Positions 59,671 to 64,000 of a stretch of DNA of 64,000 bases are shown here, piece after piece. Numbering within the stretch: position 1 is the stretch's first letter; each line of letters begins with the position of its first letter. Source of the stretch: Microbacterium terricola (GTDB lineage Bacteria > Actinomycetota > Actinomycetes > Actinomycetales > Microbacteriaceae); assembly GCF_027943945.1 (NCBI RefSeq), contig NZ_AP027141.1, positions 2,604,001-2,668,000 of the forward strand, written 5' to 3'. A program made the position numbers and the translations under genes. The notes under the pieces were generated by a model. That model saw only the letters and a program-made list of their open reading frames with translations, was not told where the DNA came from and made no database searches.

Positions 59671-60303
59671 TCAGCCGAAGGCGGCCGGATCGACGCCGAG
59701 GAGCCCGGCGAGCGAGCGCTTCGCGAGCGCTGCGCGGTCGGGATGCTGTCCCCACCGCACCAGCGAGTGCGCGTTGAGGCCGTCGATCATCGCGAGCAGG
59801 TGCCAGGCGATGGCTGCCGCGTCGGCCGGCCCGCCGGCGACCGTGAACTCGCCCGCCTCGAGGCCGCGCACGATCTCGGCCTCCAGCATCCGCTGCCAGG
59901 CGTCCATCTGCTCGCGCACGCGCGCCGCGAGTGCCTCGTTGCGCACGCCGAGCGCCCACGCCTGCACCCACACCAGCGTGATGTCGTCGCGGGAGCCGTC
60001 GAGCAGGGTGTCGAGGACGTGGCGCAGCCGTGCGACTGCCGCGTCCTGCGCCTCCGCCAGAGCCGCGACGTCGCGCAGCTCTGCCGCCACGATCTCGGCG
60101 AACGTGTCGGCGACGAGCTCGTCCATGCTCGACGTGTAGTGCCCGACCAGCCCGGGCGCGACACCCATGCCCGATGCGACCGCGCGGACCGTGATGGCCG
60201 CGAGTCCCTGATCGAGAGCGATCGACCGGGCGGTCGCGGACAGCTCGGCGCGGCGCTGCGCGGGTGAGCGTCGCACCCGAGGTGACGTTGACGTGCCGGC
60301 CAT
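59671..60303 (-). CDS. TetR-family regulator (BetI-like C-terminal domain)
   Basis: A 210-residue repressor. The helix-turn-helix covers about residues 14-60 (SIALDQGLAAITVRAVASGM, then PGLVGHYTSSMDEL), and the ligand domain (ITLVWVQAWALGVRNEALAA) matches the BetI-type C-terminal family known for choline/polyamine-linked regulators. It diverges from the agmatine deiminase operon; the 68-nt gap contains a near-perfect palindrome. Control of amine degradation, with agmatine or a derivative as inducer, is the natural inference. Confidence 0.9.
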   Translation of the reverse strand: MAGTSTSPRVRRSPAQRRAELSATARSIALDQGLAAITVRAVASGMGVAPGLVGHYTSSMDELVADTFAEIVAAELRDVAALAEAQDAAVARLRHVLDTLLDGSRDDITLVWVQAWALGVRNEALAARVREQMDAWQRMLEAEIVRGLEAGEFTVAGGPADAAAIAWHLLAMIDGLNAHSLVRWGQHPDRAALAKRSLAGLLGVDPAAFG

Positions 60304-60326
60304 GGAGTGGGTACCCTCGTGTCTTG

Positions 60327-60342
60327 TTGGTCAATTGATCAA
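60327..60342. promoter_or_regulatory. near-perfect operator TTGGTCAATTGATCAA
   Basis: The 16-mer is self-complementary except for one pair (G60330 against A60339) and is centred at 60334.5. It lies directly before TAACCT (60343-60348), a possible -10 for the agmatine deiminase operon, and 24 nt from the TetR start, so one repressor could control both genes. Confidence 0.65.
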
Positions 60343-60371
60343 TAACCTACCTCAGCACCGAGGAGAACGCG

Positions 60372-61406
60372 ATGACCTGGCGCATGCCGGCCGAGACCGC
60401 GCCCCACGACCGCACCTGGATGGCCTTCCCCCGGGAGGGCCTCACGCTCGGCGACACGGCAGCGCTCCGCGAGGAGGGCTACGCCGCCTGGGCGGCCGTC
60501 GCGACCGCCGTCGCCGCGTTCGAGCCGCTCACGATGCTGGTCGATCCCAGCGAGACCGCCCGCGCACGGCGCATGCTGCCGAGCGAGGTCGAGCTGATCG
60601 AGGCGCCGGTCGACGAATTCTGGATGCGCGACCACGGCGCCACGTTCGTCATCGACGACGAGACGGGCCGCCTGGGCGCGGTCGACTGGATCTTCAATGG
60701 GTGGGGCGCGCCGGAGTGGGCGCAGTGGCAGCTCTCCGCCGCGCACGCCCGCCTCATCGCCGCTGAGGTCGGAGCCGACCTCGTCAGCTCGCTGCTCGTG
60801 AACGAGGGCGGCGGCATCCACGTGGACGGCGAGGGCACCGTGCTGCTCACCGAGACCGTGCAGCTCGACCCTCGGCGCAACCCGTTCGCCGACCGGGCGC
60901 GCGTCGAAGCGGAGCTCGCCCGGACGATCGGCACCACCCACGCGATCTGGCTCCCCCGCGGCCTCACCCGCGACTACGACGACATGGGCACGAACGGGCA
61001 CGTCGACATCGTGGCCGCGATGCCCTCGCCCGGACGCGTGCTCCTGCACGAGCAGCGCGATGCCGCCCACCCCGACCACGCCGTGTCCCTCGAGCTGCGC
61101 GCGCTGCTGGCCGACCAGGTGGACGCCGCTGGCCGCCGCCTCGAGATCATCGATCTCCCCGCCCCGGAGACGCTCCGCGACAGCGAGGGCGTCGTCGACT
61201 GGAGCTACGTCAACCACTACGTCGTCAACGGCGGGGTGATCGCGTGCGGCTTCGGCGAGGAGCGGGCGGATGCTGCGGCCCGCAGCATCCTCGCGGAGGC
61301 GTATCCGGGGCGCGAGGTGACGACCGTCGACGCGCGCCCCATCTTCGCCCGCGGCGGCGGGATCCACTGCATCACGCAGCAGCAGCCGAGCCTGGACGCA
61401 CGATGA
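60372..61406 (+). CDS. aguA: agmatine deiminase
   Basis: A 344-residue guanidino-modifying enzyme of the PAD_porph/AguA family that converts agmatine to N-carbamoylputrescine and ammonia. Family landmarks are the N-terminal MPAETAPHDRTWMAFP, the substrate-binding WMRDHGATFV, LVNEGGGIHVDGEG, GTNGHVDIVA, and the C-terminal catalytic Cys333 in GGGIHCITQQQP. The length is usual. GAGGAG stands 7 nt before ATG 60372. It heads an operon with an amidase and a PLP decarboxylase, downstream of a BetI-like repressor. No carbamoylputrescine amidohydrolase of the nitrilase type is seen; the amidase may take that role. Confidence 0.92.
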   Translation: MTWRMPAETAPHDRTWMAFPREGLTLGDTAALREEGYAAWAAVATAVAAFEPLTMLVDPSETARARRMLPSEVELIEAPVDEFWMRDHGATFVIDDETGRLGAVDWIFNGWGAPEWAQWQLSAAHARLIAAEVGADLVSSLLVNEGGGIHVDGEGTVLLTETVQLDPRRNPFADRARVEAELARTIGTTHAIWLPRGLTRDYDDMGTNGHVDIVAAMPSPGRVLLHEQRDAAHPDHAVSLELRALLADQVDAAGRRLEIIDLPAPETLRDSEGVVDWSYVNHYVVNGGVIACGFGEERADAAARSILAEAYPGREVTTVDARPIFARGGGIHCITQQQPSLDAR

Positions 61407-61415
61407 TCGACGTCG

Positions 61416-61457
61416 TGGCCCTTCGAGACGGCCGCTGCGCGGCCTCCTCAGGAACCG
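61416..61457. repeat. dispersed repeat element between aguA and the amidase gene
   Basis: The element starts at GGCCCTTCGAGACGG and runs through the small palindrome GGCCGC-TGC-GCGGCC to CTCCTCAGGAACCGG. I recall this sequence type as a frequent intergenic repeat in Microbacterium-like genomes. The 10-mer GACGTCGTGG occurs on both sides of the gap (61409-61418 and 61491-61500). Confidence 0.55.
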
Positions 61458-61484
61458 GCGCAGCTGCCGTCGATCGGAGGCATC

Positions 61485-63212
61485 ATGTTTGACGTCGTGG
61501 AGGCCACCATCGCCGAGCTGCGGGCAGCGCTCGAGGCGGGCGAGACCACCGCCGTCGCGCTCGTCGACGAGTACCTCGCGCGGATCGCGGCCTATGACCC
61601 GGCGGGGACGGCCACCAGCCTCACTGCGGTCGTCGTCGCGAACCCCGACGCACGGGCCGAGGCCGCCGCATCCGACGCCCGGCGCGCCGCCGGAGCGACA
61701 CTCGGGCCCCTCGACGGCATCCCGTACACGGCGAAGGACAGCTACCTCGTCCGCGGTCTCACCGCCGCGGCCGGCAGCCCGGCCTTCGCCGACCTCGTCG
61801 CGCAGCGCGACGCTTTCACCATCGAGCGCCTGCGCGCAGGCGGCGCCGTCTGCCTGGGCCTGACCAACATGCCGCCGATGGCCAACGGCGGCATGCAGCG
61901 GGGCGTCTACGGGCGGGCGGAGAGCCCCTACAACGCGGACTTCCTGACCGCGCCGTTCGCCTCGGGGTCGTCCAACGGCTCGGGCACGGCCACCGCCGCC
62001 AGCTACGCGGCGTTCGGCCTCGGCGAGGAGACCTGGTCGAGCGGCCGCGGGCCCGCCAGCAACAACGCCCTGTGCGCGTACACCCCGTCGCGGGGCGTGA
62101 TCTCGGTGCGCGGCAACTGGCCGCTCGTGCCCACGATGGACGTGGTGGTGCCGCACACCCGCACGATGGCCGACCTGCTCGAGGTGCTCGATGTGATCGT
62201 CGCCGACGACACCGACTCCCGCGGCGACTTCTGGCGCGCGCAGCCGTGGGTCGAGATCCCGCGCTCGTCCGAGGTGCGCCCGTCGTCCTACCCCGAGCTC
62301 GCCGGAACGGCGTCGCTGCGCGGGCGGCGCATCGGCGTGCCCCGCATGTACATCAACGCCGACGACGAGGCCGGCACTGCGCAGCATCCGGGTATCGGAG
62401 GCCCGACCGGGCAGCGCATCGACACGCGCGCGTCGATCATCGCGCTGTGGGATGCGGCGCGCCGCTCGCTCGAGGAGGCCGGAGCCGAGGTGCTCGAGGT
62501 CGACTTCCCCGTGGTGTCCAACTACGAGGGAGACCGCCCGGGTGCGCCGACCGTCACCACCCGCGGATTCGTGTCGCCCGAGTTCCTGCACCGCGAGATC
62601 GTCGACCTGTCGGCCTGGGCGTGGGACGACTTCCTGCGCGCGAACGGCGACCCCGGCCTGCCCTCGCTCGACGGCGTGGACGGCGCGAGCATCTTCCCGC
62701 ACCCCGCGGGCGCCCTGCCCGACCGCTACACGGGCTTCGACGACGACATCGCCGAGTACCCGGGGTGGGTGCGCGACCACCCCGGCGCCACCCCGTGGCG
62801 CGACATGCCCGAGCTGGAAGCGGGTCTCGCGGGCCTCGAGCGCACCCGCCGGGTCGACCTCGAGGCGTGGCTGGAGGAGCTCGGCCTCGACGCCGTCGCC
62901 TTCCCCGCCGTCGCCGACGTCGGCCCCGCCGACATGGACGTGAACCCGGCCTCCGCCGACCTCGGCTGGCGCAACGGGGTCTGGATCGCGAACGGCAACC
63001 TCGCGATCCGCCACCTGGGCATCCCCACGGTCACCGTGCCGATGGGCACGATGACCGACATCGGGATGCCGGTCGGCCTGACGTTCGCCGGCCGCGCCTA
63101 CGACGATTCCGCCCTGCTGCAGCTCGCCGCCGCCTTCGAGGCGACCGGCGTGCGGCGCACCGCACCCCCGCGCACCCCGCGCATGAACCCCGAATCCCGG
63201 AGCATCCGATGA
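61485..63212 (+). CDS. amidase signature family enzyme
   Basis: A 575-residue amidase with the Ser-cisSer-Lys triad recognisable as Lys84 (YTAKDSY), Ser162 (ASGSSNGSG) and Ser186 in EETWSSGRGPAS. In that last motif the usual D-T-G-G-S-I-R is altered to E-T-W-S-S-G-R, marking an unusual subgroup. It is somewhat longer than GatA-like amidases (about 480) owing to an insertion around residues 270-330. GGAGG stands 5 nt before ATG 61485. Its 5' region echoes an older start: ATGATCGACGTCGTGG overlapping the aguA stop. Hydrolysis of an amide formed in amine breakdown, perhaps N-carbamoylputrescine, is inferred. Confidence 0.85.
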   Translation: MFDVVEATIAELRAALEAGETTAVALVDEYLARIAAYDPAGTATSLTAVVVANPDARAEAAASDARRAAGATLGPLDGIPYTAKDSYLVRGLTAAAGSPAFADLVAQRDAFTIERLRAGGAVCLGLTNMPPMANGGMQRGVYGRAESPYNADFLTAPFASGSSNGSGTATAASYAAFGLGEETWSSGRGPASNNALCAYTPSRGVISVRGNWPLVPTMDVVVPHTRTMADLLEVLDVIVADDTDSRGDFWRAQPWVEIPRSSEVRPSSYPELAGTASLRGRRIGVPRMYINADDEAGTAQHPGIGGPTGQRIDTRASIIALWDAARRSLEEAGAEVLEVDFPVVSNYEGDRPGAPTVTTRGFVSPEFLHREIVDLSAWAWDDFLRANGDPGLPSLDGVDGASIFPHPAGALPDRYTGFDDDIAEYPGWVRDHPGATPWRDMPELEAGLAGLERTRRVDLEAWLEELGLDAVAFPAVADVGPADMDVNPASADLGWRNGVWIANGNLAIRHLGIPTVTVPMGTMTDIGMPVGLTFAGRAYDDSALLQLAAAFEATGVRRTAPPRTPRMNPESRSIR

Positions 63213-64000
63213 CCCACCCGGCCCGCATGCACGAGGTGTCCGACGAGACCACCGCCATCGTCGACCTGGTGCTCGACTACTCGCGCAACCGGCTGCTGTC
63301 GAGCGACACCCCGCTCGACAAGCCGCTGCCCCCCGCCGAGCTGGCCCGACTGGCCGGCCGCACCATCGGGGAGGAGGGCATCGGCGCCCGCAAGGCGATC
63401 TCGGTCTTCGAGCACGTGCTCGCGCCCGCGTGCATCTCGACGGACGACCCGCAGTATCTGTCGTTCATCCCGTCCGCGCCGTCCAAGGCCGCCGCCGCGT
63501 TCGACGTCGTCGTCTCGGCGAGCGCGCTCTACGGCGGCTCGTGGCTCGAGGGCGCGGGGGCGGTGCACGCCGAGAACGAGGTGCTGCGATGGCTCGCCGC
63601 CGAGTTCGGACTGCCCGCGTCGGCCGGCGGGGTGTTCGTGCAGGGCGGGACGCTCGGCAACCTGTCCGCGCTGGTCGCGGCTCGCGCCCTTCGGCAGGCT
63701 CAGGACAGCGCCCTTCGACAAGCTCAGGAACCGGCCGGCGGAGCCCGGCCCGACCGGTGGCGCGTGGTGTGCAGCGCGGAGGCGCACTCGTCGATCGCGT
63801 CCGCCGCGCGCGTCATGGACGTCGACGTCGTGGCCGTCCCCGCGGGCGACGACGGCGTGCTGCGCGCGGATGCGGTGGCCGCCGCCCTCGCCGAGCACGG
63901 CGACAGCGTCTTCGCGGTCGTCGCGACAGCGGGCTCGACGAACTTCGGCATCGTCGACGACCTCGCCGGCATCGCCGCGCTCAAGGCCGACTACGACTTC
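63209..64000 (+). CDS. PLP-dependent amino acid decarboxylase, group II (3' end outside window)
   Basis: The first 264 codons of a glutamate/aromatic/2,4-diaminobutyrate-type decarboxylase. LSFIPSAPSKAAAAFDVVVS, AENEVLRWLAAEFGLP and GVFVQGGTLGNLSALVAAR are standard for the family. SAEAHSSIASAARVMDVDVVAV positions the PLP-stacking His. The PLP lysine itself lies beyond the window. ATG 63209 overlaps the amidase stop by 4 nt. Two tandem eight-residue units (ALRQAQDS, ALRQAQEP) are inserted in frame at 63686-63733, where homologues normally have a short loop. It would produce an amine or link to the agmatine pathway. Confidence 0.85.
   Translation, partial: MTHPARMHEVSDETTAIVDLVLDYSRNRLLSSDTPLDKPLPPAELARLAGRTIGEEGIGARKAISVFEHVLAPACISTDDPQYLSFIPSAPSKAAAAFDVVVSASALYGGSWLEGAGAVHAENEVLRWLAAEFGLPASAGGVFVQGGTLGNLSALVAARALRQAQDSALRQAQEPAGGARPDRWRVVCSAEAHSSIASAARVMDVDVVAVPAGDDGVLRADAVAAALAEHGDSVFAVVATAGSTNFGIVDDLAGIAALKADYDF
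63686..63733 (+). repeat. two 24-bp direct repeats inserted in frame in the decarboxylase gene
   Basis: GCCCTTCGGCAGGCTCAGGA and GCCCTTCGACAAGCTCAGGA begin the two 24-bp units. The second matches the GGTTCCTGAGCTTGTCGAAGG element that I recall as very common between genes in actinobacteria. Here it is translated as LRQAQ peptides in a loop after the PLP-phosphate region. Confidence 0.65.

Noticed and set aside
60339..63014. An 891-codon open frame on the minus strand
   Set aside because: Antisense of agmatine deiminase and amidase; no recognisable motif.
1..64000. CRISPR arrays, tRNA/rRNA genes, transposases, integrases, prophage genes
   Set aside because: None recognised on either strand; the direct repeats seen are single or tandem pairs, not spaced arrays.

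Overview
The window is high-GC (roughly 70%) DNA with dense, mostly 4-nt-overlapping genes. It also has many TANNNT -10 boxes placed 6-7 nt before start codons (leaderless promoters), a DUF222/HNH gene and short dispersed repeats of the kind seen at gene ends in Microbacteriaceae. This points to a Microbacterium-like actinobacterium; no rRNA or tRNA gene is visible to fix the genus. No CRISPR array, prophage, transposase or replication origin was seen.

Region 1 (1-20053) looks like glycoside catabolism. A left-hand operon on the minus strand encodes a single-domain cupin with the complete metal-ligand set of Streptomyces-type quercetin 2,3-dioxygenase, an alpha/beta-hydrolase esterase and a GH78 alpha-L-rhamnosidase cut by the window edge, with a LysR regulator diverging from it. 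It is followed by a peptide-type ABC importer (7498-9060 lipoprotein, 6499-7440 permease, 4517-6502 permease-ATPase fusion, 3651-4520 ATPase), a GH1 beta-glucosidase, a second GH78 rhamnosidase, a PfkB kinase and a second importer (14088-19054). Together these enzymes would deglycosylate and open a flavonol rutinoside such as rutin. That is the main functional hypothesis for this part.

Region 2 (20081-30952) is an organosulfur locus. Four luciferase-like flavin monooxygenases surround an O-acetylhomoserine sulfhydrylase-type enzyme. Next come a cystathionine gamma-synthase/lyase, a cysteine-synthase/CBS-type enzyme, an FMN reductase, a rhodanese and a flavin reductase. The minus-strand Cys/Met operon is preceded by a leaderless eight-codon ORF with three cysteine codons, a candidate cysteine attenuator. 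An identical 11-bp palindrome lies about 75 nt upstream of two of the promoters.

Region 3 (30985-41347) is mixed: two zinc alcohol dehydrogenases with a TetR regulator and a perfect operator, a small alarmone synthetase, a cold-shock protein with an odd upstream open frame, an ArsR/SRPBCC pair, and a 1314-residue secreted protein of fibronectin-III modules. It ends with two truncated genes lying head to head and a perfect 22-bp inverted repeat.

Region 4 (41522-64000) suggests polyamine and amine use. It holds a PotABCD importer, amidohydrolase, two PuuB-like FAD oxidases, a cupin, a PucR regulator, methylmalonate/malonate-semialdehyde dehydrogenase, a class III aminotransferase, and a TetR regulator with a near-perfect operator. 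The operator sits before an agmatine deiminase-amidase-PLP decarboxylase operon. Also present are a DUF222/HNH protein, a cysteine hydrolase, a secreted SpoIVB(S55)-like protein and a second pair of head-to-head gene remnants (MarR tail and acyl-CoA synthetase tail).
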